DNA of 64,000 nucleotides, taken from positions 372,001 to 436,000 of the forward strand of contig NZ_QXFL01000003.1 in assembly GCF_003584125.1 (NCBI RefSeq). The letters run 5' to 3'. Made by a program: the position numbers and the translations under genes. The notes beneath the pieces were generated by a model. The model was not told where the DNA came from. It searched no databases and was given only the letters and a program-made list of their open reading frames with translations. Positions 1 to 7,588 of this stretch are shown here, piece by piece. The DNA is from Aurantiacibacter zhengii. Its GTDB lineage: Bacteria > Pseudomonadota > Alphaproteobacteria > Sphingomonadales > Sphingomonadaceae. The stretch's first letter is position 1. Every line of letters starts with the position of its first letter.

Positions 1-1318
1 CTACCAGGATCTGGTGGAAGGCAAGACGCTGGAAGAACGTGTGGACGAAGCCACCGGCATCGCCCAGCGCGTGGTCACCGAGTACCGCTCTGCCGGTCGT
101 TCCAAGAAGGAAGACCTGCGTCCGCGCCTGACCTTCCTTGGCGAGGACGACATCAAGGCCAAGGGCAAGAAGGGCGACGAGACCGAAGCGCAGCGCTACA
201 TGCTGGCTCCGGGCACCACGCTCTCTGTCGAGGACGGTCAGGAAGTGGAAGCGGGTGACATCCTTGCCCGTGCTTCGCGTGAAGCCGCCAAGACGCGCGA
301 CATCACCGGCGGTCTGCCGCGTGTTGCCGAGCTGTTCGAAGCGCGCGTGCCGAAGGACGCTGCCGTAATCGCCAAGATCAGCGGCCGGATGGAATTCATC
401 CGCGACTACAAGGCCAAGCGCAAGATCGCCATCGTTCCGGAAGAGGGCGAACCGGTGGAATACCTGGTGCCCAAGACCAAGGTGATCGACGTGCAGGAAG
501 GCGACTTCGTCAAAAAGGGCGATACGCTGATTTCCGGTTCGCCGAACCCGCACGACATCCTGGAAGTCATGGGCGTAGAGGCTCTCGCCGAGTTCCTCTG
601 CACCGAAATTCAGGAAGTGTATCGTCTGCAGGGCGTGAAGATCAACGACAAGCACATCGAGGTGATCGTTCGCCAGATGCTGCAGAAGGTCGAGATCACC
701 GATGGCGGTGACACCACGCTGCTGCCGGGCGAACAGGTCGACCTGGAGGAAATGAACGAAGTCAATGCAAAGCTCAGCAAGGGCAAGGATCCCGCCAAGG
801 GCACCCCGATCCTGCTGGGCATCACGAAGGCCTCGCTCCAGACCCGTTCGTTCATCTCCGCCGCTTCTTTCCAGGAAACCACCCGCGTGCTGACGCAGGC
901 GGCGGTCGAAGGGAAGAAGGACACGCTGATCGGCCTGAAGGAAAACGTGATCGTGGGTCGCCTGATCCCGGCGGGCACGGGTGCGGGCATGAACCGCATG
1001 CGCGTCACCGCCTCTTCGCGTGATGCTGCGCTGCGCGCGCAGTACAAGAAGATGCAGGATGCCCTGGTTGCTGCGGAAGAAGCCAAGGCAGCAGAAAAGG
1101 AAGAGGCCGTCGTTGCGGCTGATTCCGCTGCCGAGCAGCACGAGGCCGAACTGGAACGCGATCCCGTGGATGCGGCGACCGGCGATGCCACCATGGCAAC
1201 CATGGTCGACAGCGGCGAAGGCACCGATGCCGATGCCGGCGAATACAAGCGCGACGACGAGGGCAGCGAGCCCGAAGCCATCGCCAAGGAGGAAGACGCG
1301 GACGACAGCGAAAGCTGA
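1..1318 (+). CDS. rpoC: DNA-directed RNA polymerase subunit beta' (C-terminal part)
   Basis: This is the C-terminal ~438 residues of the beta' subunit of RNA polymerase; the reading frame is open to the window start (frame begins at base 2), so the gene is truncated by the window and not biologically. The visible part holds the conserved C-terminal core: the GDILAR segment, the [15 protein letters not shown] segment, and the region ending in [28 protein letters not shown] (read here as separate motifs), characteristic of bacterial RpoC. The last ~90 residues are an acidic, alanine-rich tail that is variable in alphaproteobacteria. A strong terminator follows within 30 bases of the stop, so this is the end of the transcription unit. 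Confidence 0.98.
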   Translation, partial: YQDLVEGKTLEERVDEATGIAQRVVTEYRSAGRSKKEDLRPRLTFLGEDDIKAKGKKGDETEAQRYMLAPGTTLSVEDGQEVEAGDILARASREAAKTRDITGGLPRVAELFEARVPKDAAVIAKISGRMEFIRDYKAKRKIAIVPEEGEPVEYLVPKTKVIDVQEGDFVKKGDTLISGSPNPHDILEVMGVEALAEFLCTEIQEVYRLQGVKINDKHIEVIVRQMLQKVEITDGGDTTLLPGEQVDLEEMNEVNAKLSKGKDPAKGTPILLGITKASLQTRSFISAASFQETTRVLTQAAVEGKKDTLIGLKENVIVGRLIPAGTGAGMNRMRVTASSRDAALRAQYKKMQDALVAAEEAKAAEKEEAVVAADSAAEQHEAELERDPVDAATGDATMATMVDSGEGTDADAGEYKRDDEGSEPEAIAKEEDADDSES

Positions 1319-1346
1319 TCCCGGCGTCCTTACCGACAAAAATTTG

Positions 1347-1385
1347 AAAAGCCCCGGCGGAGAAATCCGTCGGGGCTTTTTCTTT
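1347..1385 (+). terminator. Rho-independent terminator of rpoC
   Basis: A 15-bp stem (1347-1361 with 1366-1380, one G-U pair) closes a GAAA tetraloop and runs into a T-rich tail. It lies 29 bases after the rpoC stop and is the clearest intrinsic terminator in the window. Confidence 0.93.
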
Positions 1386-1404
1386 GCTTGAGCGTTTGGG
1401 CAGA

Positions 1405-1905
1405 ATGAGACTGGCTGCTTCTACCGTTCTTGCGCTCGCGCTCTTCGCCTGCTCGCCAGAGCCGGAACCGGAGGAGCAGGTCACCACGCTTCCCGCTCCC
1501 GGTGGTCCGGAAAATCCCCCGCCGGGGCCGCCCAGCCAGCCAATCACCCAGATCGAAACCCTTGCCGGAGAATGGCGCGTTGCCGGGATCGACGCAGAGC
1601 CCTTCGACGAGCCTTATGGCCTGGCGCTCAGCGCCAGCGCGGAAAAGATCTGGTGGGAGCCGCGGTGTGCGAACTTCGCCTTCAGCTACCGCATCGACGG
1701 GATTCGCATCACAACGGGCGAAGGCAGGCCGAGCGCGCCTGTCGAGCCGGGAGCACCGCCCCCGCCAGTCTGCGCGATCGCTATCCCGCCGCGACTCGAC
1801 GAGGTGGCCCGCGCCCTGAATCTGGCGGAATATGTGGGACGCACGCCCTCGAACGGGGTGCTGATCGAAGGAGGCGGGCACAGCGTCACGCTCTACTCGC
1901 AGTAG
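1405..1905 (+). CDS. Small secreted lipoprotein, META/HslJ-like
   Basis: A 166-residue predicted lipoprotein. The ATG at 1405 is preferred over an in-frame TTG at 1384, which lies in the tail of the rpoC terminator. The N-terminus is a short hydrophobic signal followed by a lipobox (LFAC, Cys about residue 17), then a proline/glutamate-rich linker of about 40 residues. The folded part starts LAGEWRVAGIDAEPF, which resembles the beginning of META/HslJ domains, and contains two further cysteines (around RCANF and PVCAIAI) that could form a disulphide in the periplasm. Its function is not known. It probably has its own promoter because a terminator precedes it. Confidence 0.75.
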   Translation: MRLAASTVLALALFACSPEPEPEEQVTTLPAPGGPENPPPGPPSQPITQIETLAGEWRVAGIDAEPFDEPYGLALSASAEKIWWEPRCANFAFSYRIDGIRITTGEGRPSAPVEPGAPPPPVCAIAIPPRLDEVARALNLAEYVGRTPSNGVLIEGGGHSVTLYSQ

Positions 1906-1921
1906 CTGTTCCTAAAATGCT

Positions 1922-1940
1922 ATTGCGAATGAGTTGCAAT
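1922..1940 (+). promoter_or_regulatory. Candidate Fur-type box
   Basis: ATTGCGAATGAGTTGCAAT is a 19-base imperfect inverted repeat (14 of 18 positions symmetric). It shares TGCGAATGA with the better Fur box at 20692. It sits about 120 bases before the ATG of the gene at 2061. Function is inferred from resemblance only. Confidence 0.45.
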
Positions 1941-2060
1941 TAATTTGTCGACTGTTAGCTTGGGGTGAATCGACCGCCAAAAACGAAAGGCCTTTCCTTG
2001 TCCTGCCCCAAGCGTCCCTCATCCGCCCTGCGTTCTGCGAACACCGAAGGTCAGAACATC

Positions 2061-2468
2061 ATGGATAGCCTGCGCAGACCGGTCGTCGCCAGCCAGTTTT
2101 CTCCCGCCGCTGTCACGCTGGTGCTCGCGATGCGTCTTGCGGCCCATAGCGTGGAGCGCGGGTCCGATCCTCTGGTCGACCTGTCAACCCGCCTCGGCTC
2201 CTTCACCGCAGCGCGCGCGGTGATGGATTTTGCCCGCGGATGTTCTCTCGCGTGGCCCGAAAACGCGATGGTCGCTCGCCCCTGCTGTCACGCGCTGACG
2301 CCGGACGAAACCGCCTTTGCCCAGATGGCGGAGGCCGCGCGGCATGCGGACCGCGCGGCCTTCACGGCCGCTCTCGACGGTCTGATCCGCCGGGAACGGC
2401 ACGAGAGGCTGTTTGCCATTACCCAGCGCGCCGTGGCCGAGATTTGCGCAAACCGCGCTGCCGCCTAG
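2061..2468 (+). CDS. Hypothetical protein, possibly iron-regulated
   Basis: A 135-residue protein beginning MDSLRRPVVASQF. The ATG at 2061 has a GAAGG ribosome site about 10 bases upstream and is preferred over a GTG at 1965 whose extra 32 residues look non-coding. The protein is alanine-rich and mostly helical in appearance, with a conspicuous PCCH cluster in the middle and no signal peptide or membrane segment. I do not recognise the family with certainty. A Fur-like inverted repeat lies upstream, so a role linked to iron status is possible. Its 3' end overlaps the 3' end of the convergent gene by 4 bases. Confidence 0.7.
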   Translation: MDSLRRPVVASQFSPAAVTLVLAMRLAAHSVERGSDPLVDLSTRLGSFTAARAVMDFARGCSLAWPENAMVARPCCHALTPDETAFAQMAEAARHADRAAFTAALDGLIRRERHERLFAITQRAVAEICANRAAA

Positions 2469-2863
2469 CGGTTGCGCCGACGTTCCTGCTCACGCGCGCG
2501 CACCACCTCTCGCGTGAAAATCACTTCACCCAGTTCGGCGATGACGTCGGCGGCGGGGATGGACAGTACGTCATGCGCGTTGTCGTCGCCTCGGTTCACG
2601 AAACGGGCAAAACCGATGGTCACCGCACCACCATATGCAGCGCGCGGCGAGGTAAGCACCATGGTGAAGCCTTCCTTCCCCTTAGACTGTGCCTGCAGCT
2701 CGACAGCCAGAAGCTCGTCATAACGGCGCTGCAACAGTTCGTCGGCGGAAAATTCCAGTGAGCCCCACGGGTCGTCAGGCTCGGCTCCCTCGCGCAGCCG
2801 GCGCGTGACTTCGAGCACGGTGCCGAAGCTGGGCACTGTCCACTGGGAACGGGCTGCGAACAC
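2465..2863 (-). CDS. Hypothetical protein (132 aa)
   Basis: A reading frame starting at a GTG (2863), directly after an in-frame TAA, and ending in an arginine-rich tail (REQERRRNR). The body has a charged helical middle (DELLQRRYDELLAVELQ) and a C-terminal part with VLSIPAADVIAELGEVIF. There is no signal peptide or membrane segment. It lies between two plus-strand genes and ends convergently with the 2061 gene. I do not recognise a family; codon use looks like that of its neighbours, which favours a real gene over a shadow. Confidence 0.55.
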   Translation of the reverse strand: MFAARSQWTVPSFGTVLEVTRRLREGAEPDDPWGSLEFSADELLQRRYDELLAVELQAQSKGKEGFTMVLTSPRAAYGGAVTIGFARFVNRGDDNAHDVLSIPAADVIAELGEVIFTREVVRAREQERRRNR

Positions 2864-2953
2864 GCGCCGTTACCGCCTCCGGAACTCGCCTGCTTACAAG
2901 CACTTTTCCCTGGCGCTTGTGAGCAGGGTCCAAGAGAGCTAACCGCTTGGGCC

Positions 2954-4285
2954 ATGACCACGATCACCCGCTTCGCTCCATCTCCCACGGGCCGCCTGCA
3001 CGTTGGCAATATCCGTACGGCGCTGCACAACTGGATGCTGGCGCAAAAGGACGGCGGGCGCTTCATGCTGCGCATCGACGATACCGATGCGGAGCGCAGC
3101 CGGGAGGAGTACGTCGACGCGATCCGGGAGGATCTGGCCTGGCTGGGCCTTTCACCCGACGGGGAGGAGCGCCAGTCCGAGCGGCTCGGCCTTTACGAGC
3201 AAGCCTTCGAGAAACTGCGCGCCGATGGCCGCATCTATCCCGCCTATGAAACGCAGCAAGAACTGGAATTGAAACGCAAGATCCAGCTCGGACGGGGCCT
3301 GCCGCCGATCTACGACCGCGGCGCACTGGCTCTGAGCGAGGCCGAACGCGCTGAGAAAGAGGCTGCGGGCGCTGCGCCGCACTGGCGCTTCAAGCTGGAC
3401 CATGGCGAGATGATCGCTTGGGAAGACGGCATACGGGGGTCGCAAAAGTTCGACCCTGCGCAATTGTCCGACCCGGTGATTCGCCGCGCCGATGGATCGT
3501 GGCTGTATATGTTGCCCAGCTGCGTGGACGATATCCACATGGGGGTAACGGATGTGCTGCGCGGGGAAGACCACGTTTCAAACACAGCCGTGCAAATACA
3601 GATGTTTACCGCGCTTGATGCTGCACCCCCACGATTTGCGCACGAGGCCCTGCTTGTGGGAAGGGAGGGCAAGCTTTCAAAGCGGCTCGGCTCCCTGGGT
3701 TGCGACACCTTCCGCGAGCGCGGCATCGAGCCGGAGGCGCTCGTGGCGTTGCTCGCACGGCTTGGCACCAGCCAGCCGGTGGAGCCGATTGCTGCGCGCG
3801 AAACGCTTGTAAACACGTTCGACCTTTCCACGTTCGGCCGCGCGCCTGCCAGGTTCGACGATGCCGAACTTGACCGGATCAATACTGCCATCGTGCACCA
3901 GTTCGATTTTGCCGATGTAGCCGATCGCCTGCCTGATGGCATGGACGCTGGGGCGTGGCATGCCATTCGACCCAATCTCGAGAAGGTCGCAGATGCCGGC
4001 GATTGGTGGGCCATCGTTACCGGTCCTGTCAGTCAGCCCGATTTCGATGACGGAACGCGCACCTTCCTGGCGAAGGCGGCGACCATGCTGGAATGGTCGG
4101 ACAATCCTTGGGCGGACCTTACCGCGCGGCTGAAAGCTGCAACGGATCGCAAGGGCAAGTCGCTCTTTCTGCCATTGCGGCAGGCGCTGACGGGCATGGA
4201 CCACGGACCCGACATGAGCGAACTGCTGCCCCTGATCGGCGAAGCAGAGGCCCGCGCGCGTCTGCAATCTGCCGCAGAAGGCTAA
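2954..4285 (+). CDS. gltX: Glutamyl-tRNA synthetase
   Basis: Cytoplasmic class I aminoacyl-tRNA synthetase that charges tRNA-Glu (and, in bacteria lacking GlnRS, may misacylate tRNA-Gln for amidation). The N-terminal FAPSPTGRLHVGNIR contains the HIGH-type signature (HVGN, residues 16-19) and GKLSKRLG at about residues 239-246 is the KMSKS-type loop. At 443 residues it is slightly shorter than the usual ~470, as is common for one of the two GltX paralogues carried by many alphaproteobacteria. The ATG at 2954 begins directly at the conserved MTTITRFAPSPTG start. It stands alone between a minus-strand gene and a TonB receptor. Confidence 0.95.
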   Translation: MTTITRFAPSPTGRLHVGNIRTALHNWMLAQKDGGRFMLRIDDTDAERSREEYVDAIREDLAWLGLSPDGEERQSERLGLYEQAFEKLRADGRIYPAYETQQELELKRKIQLGRGLPPIYDRGALALSEAERAEKEAAGAAPHWRFKLDHGEMIAWEDGIRGSQKFDPAQLSDPVIRRADGSWLYMLPSCVDDIHMGVTDVLRGEDHVSNTAVQIQMFTALDAAPPRFAHEALLVGREGKLSKRLGSLGCDTFRERGIEPEALVALLARLGTSQPVEPIAARETLVNTFDLSTFGRAPARFDDAELDRINTAIVHQFDFADVADRLPDGMDAGAWHAIRPNLEKVADAGDWWAIVTGPVSQPDFDDGTRTFLAKAATMLEWSDNPWADLTARLKAATDRKGKSLFLPLRQALTGMDHGPDMSELLPLIGEAEARARLQSAAEG

Positions 4286-4344
4286 CTCTCCGACTTTTTC
4301 CGCATATGCTCACTTGACGTTCAGAGCCTATCTCCTAGATGCGC

Positions 4345-4355
4345 GATGTTACATC
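4345..4355 (+). promoter_or_regulatory. Short palindrome upstream of the ZnuD-like receptor
   Basis: GATGTTACATC is a perfect 11-base inverted repeat 27 bases before the receptor ATG at 4382. Its position suits an operator; Zur would be the natural candidate given the receptor's metal-binding loop, but the site is short and does not match a known Zur consensus well. Confidence 0.25.
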
Positions 4356-4381
4356 ATCACCAGCATCGAGAGAATTTTTGA

Positions 4382-6562
4382 ATGATCCGCAAGTCCGCCC
4401 TGCTTCTGGCAAGTGTCGTTATTCCATCCCATGCCCTGGCCCAAGAGGCGCCGCAGCAGCCCTCCTCAGCGGAAGTGGAGGTTTCAGGCGATCGAGAGGA
4501 ACCCGCAAACGACGATTTTCACGGGGCGATCTATGTCACTGCCAGCGGTGTCGACCGGCTGGATGTTGTCGCGGGCACTTCGGTCCTGTCCGGTATGGCG
4601 CTGCAGCGCGAAAGCTCGGGCCAGGTCGGCGATATCCTGGCAAACCTGCCGGGTGTCGAGGCGAGCGGATTCTCGCCAGGCGCATCGCGTCCCATCCTGC
4701 GCGGCTTCGGCGGTGACCGCGTTCGTGTGCTGATCGACGGTATCGGCACGATCGACGCCTCCGGCGCGTCGGACGATCACGCGGTGGCAGTCGATCCGCT
4801 GATCGCCGAGCGTATCGAGGTGCTGCGCGGGCCTGCCGTGCTGCTGTACGGCAGCCAAGCCATCGGCGGCGCGGTGAATGTCATCACGAAGCGCATCCCA
4901 CCGGGCGTGCCGGACGAGGCATTCCACGCCGACCTGCTGGGGGGCGTCGATAGCGCCACCGGCCTTTGGGAAGGCGGGATTTCGCTCGACACCAAGGTGA
5001 CCGATAACATCGTGTTCCACGTCGACGGATCCTACCGCAATACAGACGATATCGAGATTCCGGGCTTCGCTGCTTCCGACGATCTGCGTGCAGACCTGCT
5101 GGCCGACGCCGCCGAGGAGGAGGAAGAAGGCGAGCTCGAGGAAGCCGAGGAATTTCGCGATGCGGCCAATATTTCCGGCATCGTGCCCAACACCTATACC
5201 GAGACCTGGTCTGCCGGCACGGGTATCGCTTTCTTCTCGGGCGAGAGCAATTTCGGCGTATCGTTCGACTACTACGATACCGAATACGGCGTACCCGGCG
5301 CGCCGGGCGTGGGGCACCATCATCATGGTGAGGAAGAGCATGGTGAAGAAGACCACGATCATGATGACGAACACGGGGAGGAAGAAGGCGAAGAAGCCGT
5401 ATCCATCGGACTGCGCCGCTATCGTGCCGATTTCCGCGCCAATATCGATCTTGGCGACGGGTTCTTCGATTCCGTCCAGTCGCGCGTCGGGTTTTCCGAT
5501 TACACCCACACCGAGTTCGAAGGCGCTGAAGTCGGCACCGTGTTCGAGGTGAAGGGCGTCGAGGGACGCGTGGAACTGGCACAGTCGCGCCGCGGCGGCT
5601 GGGGTGGCGCAACCGGCCTGCAGTTTTCGGCGCAGGATTTCGTCGCGACCGGGGCAGAGGCCTACATCCCGCCCAACAACGTGGAATCGATAGCCCTGTT
5701 CACCCTGCAGGAATTCTATTTCGGACCTTTCGAACTGGAAGCCGGTGCCCGTTACGAGAATACCGAAATCGAAGCGTCGACCTTGGGCATCCAGCGCGAT
5801 TTCGACACCGTGTCCGCTTCTCTCGGCGGCGGTTACACGCTTTTCGACGATTTCCGTGCAGGATTGAACGTCTCCCGCACCGAACGCGCACCGACCGCTG
5901 CCGAACTGTTCGCCGAAGGGCCGCATATCGCCACGCAGCAGTTCGAGATCGGTAACCCGGCACTCGATATAGAGCGCAGTTGGGGCGCGGAAGGATATGT
6001 TCGCGGCGAAATCGGCGAAGTGAAAGTCAACGCCAGCGTCTATCGCAACTGGTTCGACGATTTCATCTATCTCGCCGGTACGGGAGAGGAAGAAGACGAG
6101 CTGCCGGTCTTCGCCTTCCTGCAGCAGGATGCCGACCAATGGGGTGCCGAGGCGCAGGTCACCTTCCCGCTGATCGAGGGCAGGGACTTCTCCCTGCTGG
6201 GCGACGTGCGCGGTGCCTACACCCGCGTGGAACTGGATGACGGCACCAATGCACCGCGTGTTCCCCCGCTCAGCCTTTACGGTGCCCTGGAAGGGCGCTG
6301 GGAGCACTTCGACCTGCGCGGCGAAGTGGAATGGTACGACAGCCAAACCGATGTGGCCCCGTTCGAGACGCGGACCGATGGCTTCACCATGGTCAACGCA
6401 TCGCTGGGCTGGCACCCGTTCGAAGGGCGCGAGAACCTGACGATCATCGCGCAGGTCGACAATATCTTCGATGCCGAGGGTCGCCGCCACACCAGCTTCA
6501 CGAAGGATTTCGTGCCCATGACCGGGCGCAACTTCAAGCTGACGGCGCGGGCGAGCTTCTAA
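4382..6562 (+). CDS. TonB-dependent outer-membrane receptor, ZnuD-like (zinc or other metal)
   Basis: A 726-residue outer-membrane receptor: signal peptide (residues 1-20, ending ALAQE), an N-terminal plug domain (LANLPGVEASGF, RPILRGFGGDRVRVLIDGI, VEVLRGPAVLLYGSQAIGGAVNV-type motifs) and a beta-barrel ending in the aromatic C-terminal residue F. About residues 313-337 form an extracellular-loop-like stretch dominated by His, Glu and Asp (HHHHGEEEHGEEDHDHDDEHG). Such loops are typical of ZnuD-type zinc receptors and a few nickel/cobalt receptors. A second acidic segment (about residues 240-255) may also bind cations. It is probably monocistronic. Metal specificity is inferred from the loop, not demonstrated. 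Confidence 0.9.
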   Translation: MIRKSALLLASVVIPSHALAQEAPQQPSSAEVEVSGDREEPANDDFHGAIYVTASGVDRLDVVAGTSVLSGMALQRESSGQVGDILANLPGVEASGFSPGASRPILRGFGGDRVRVLIDGIGTIDASGASDDHAVAVDPLIAERIEVLRGPAVLLYGSQAIGGAVNVITKRIPPGVPDEAFHADLLGGVDSATGLWEGGISLDTKVTDNIVFHVDGSYRNTDDIEIPGFAASDDLRADLLADAAEEEEEGELEEAEEFRDAANISGIVPNTYTETWSAGTGIAFFSGESNFGVSFDYYDTEYGVPGAPGVGHHHHGEEEHGEEDHDHDDEHGEEEGEEAVSIGLRRYRADFRANIDLGDGFFDSVQSRVGFSDYTHTEFEGAEVGTVFEVKGVEGRVELAQSRRGGWGGATGLQFSAQDFVATGAEAYIPPNNVESIALFTLQEFYFGPFELEAGARYENTEIEASTLGIQRDFDTVSASLGGGYTLFDDFRAGLNVSRTERAPTAAELFAEGPHIATQQFEIGNPALDIERSWGAEGYVRGEIGEVKVNASVYRNWFDDFIYLAGTGEEEDELPVFAFLQQDADQWGAEAQVTFPLIEGRDFSLLGDVRGAYTRVELDDGTNAPRVPPLSLYGALEGRWEHFDLRGEVEWYDSQTDVAPFETRTDGFTMVNASLGWHPFEGRENLTIIAQVDNIFDAEGRRHTSFTKDFVPMTGRNFKLTARASF

Positions 6563-6570
6563 TAAAATCA

Positions 6571-6604
6571 GCCTTTCGCATCTGCCGCGGCGGGTGCGAA
6601 AGGC
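6571..6604. terminator. Hairpin between convergent TonB receptor and dcd
   Basis: Perfect 10-bp inverted repeat GCCTTTCGCA (6571-6580) and TGCGAAAGGC (6595-6604) with a 14-base GC-rich loop, located between two convergent stop codons. There is no long T-tract, so it may act as a weak bidirectional terminator. Confidence 0.55.
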
Positions 6605-6607
6605 GCT

Positions 6608-7162
6608 TTACAGCCGTGGCAGCGTGACCCCGCGCTGGCCCATGTATTTGCCCGCGCGGTCGGCATAGGTGACTTCGGGGCGTTCGTTGCCCTGCAGGAA
6701 CAGAAATTGGCACGCCCCCTCATTGGCGTAGATCTTGGCGGGAAGGGGCGTGGTGTTGGAAAATTCCAGTGTGACGTGGCCTTCCCAGCCCGGTTCCAGC
6801 GGGGTGACATTCACGATGATCCCGCAGCGCGCATAGGTGCTCTTGCCAAGGCAGATCACCAGCACGTCTTCCGGGATGCGGAAATATTCCACCGTCCGCG
6901 CGAGGGCGAACGAGTTGGGTGGAATGATGCAGACGTCGGTCTCCCGGTCCACCAGGCTGTCGCCGTCGAAATTCTTGGGGTCCACCACCGCCGAATTGAC
7001 GTTGGTAAAGATCTTGAACTCGGGCGCCACCCGCGCATCGTAACCGAAGCTGGAAAGGCCATAGGAGATGCACCCGTCGCGCCGCTGTGCTTCCACGAAC
7101 GGCTCGATCATGCCGTGCGACGTTGCCTGTTCCCGAATCCACTTGTCTGAAAGAATCGCCAT
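6608..7162 (-). CDS. dcd: dCTP deaminase
   Basis: Cytoplasmic enzyme that deaminates dCTP to dUTP, the main source of dUMP for thymidylate synthesis in many proteobacteria. The 184-residue protein starts [13 protein letters not shown] and carries the family motifs [37 protein letters not shown] and [17 protein letters not shown], in which the Glu of WEGH corresponds to the catalytic glutamate region of the trimeric dCTP deaminase/dUTPase fold. Length matches the family (about 184-193). It is convergent with the ZnuD-like receptor. Confidence 0.97.
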   Translation of the reverse strand: MAILSDKWIREQATSHGMIEPFVEAQRRDGCISYGLSSFGYDARVAPEFKIFTNVNSAVVDPKNFDGDSLVDRETDVCIIPPNSFALARTVEYFRIPEDVLVICLGKSTYARCGIIVNVTPLEPGWEGHVTLEFSNTTPLPAKIYANEGACQFLFLQGNERPEVTYADRAGKYMGQRGVTLPRL

Positions 7163-7308
7163 AAAGGAGGGATTCCCGAACTGTGGAGCGGGGGCAAGGG
7201 GAGCAAGAGTTTATCCCCTTTTCCAAGAAGGGGTGAAAGTCTGATTTCGGGTGGAAAACAAACAAACTGTAACGGACTGCTCGGCTTGCGATTGTAGTCC
7301 AGAAATCT

Positions 7309-7500
7309 CTACGTTGAGTTTGCGATTGCGTTGCTCTTTAAGCGCCAAGACCAGAAGCGGAAGATCACCCAACTCAAACCGGCAATCATCCCGGCATCTG
7401 CTGCTTCTTCGACACCCCAAAGGTAATGGCAAGCGAAGAACGCAAGCGACGCACCGAGCAGGAGCTTAAAGAAATTGTCGAGCCTTTCGGCGGCAGACAT
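7309..7500 (-). CDS. Small two-helix membrane protein (63 aa)
   Basis: A short gene with a near-perfect ribosome site: AAGGAG lies 8 bases before the ATG at 7500. The 63-residue product begins MSAAERLDNFFKLLLGAS and has two hydrophobic stretches (about residues 12-30, LLLGASLAFFACHYLWG, and residues 37-51, AGMIAGLSWVIFRFW), ending in a basic tail. It is a likely inner-membrane protein of unknown function. It lies between putA and dcd, all on the minus strand, but with gaps of about 88 and 146 bases, so it need not be co-transcribed. The DNA from 7163 to 7308 contains no other gene; a weak CCCCTT/AAGGGG inverted repeat near 7217-7236 could terminate this small gene. Confidence 0.65.
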   Translation of the reverse strand: MSAAERLDNFFKLLLGASLAFFACHYLWGVEEAADAGMIAGLSWVIFRFWSWRLKSNAIANST

Positions 7501-7588
7501 GAGCCGGTCTCCTTAATCACTGGTGCTCTTGGAGAATGAAGGAGAAAGTCTTAGCCCGCAATCGTGTCGAAAGCGGACCTTGCTCCAA

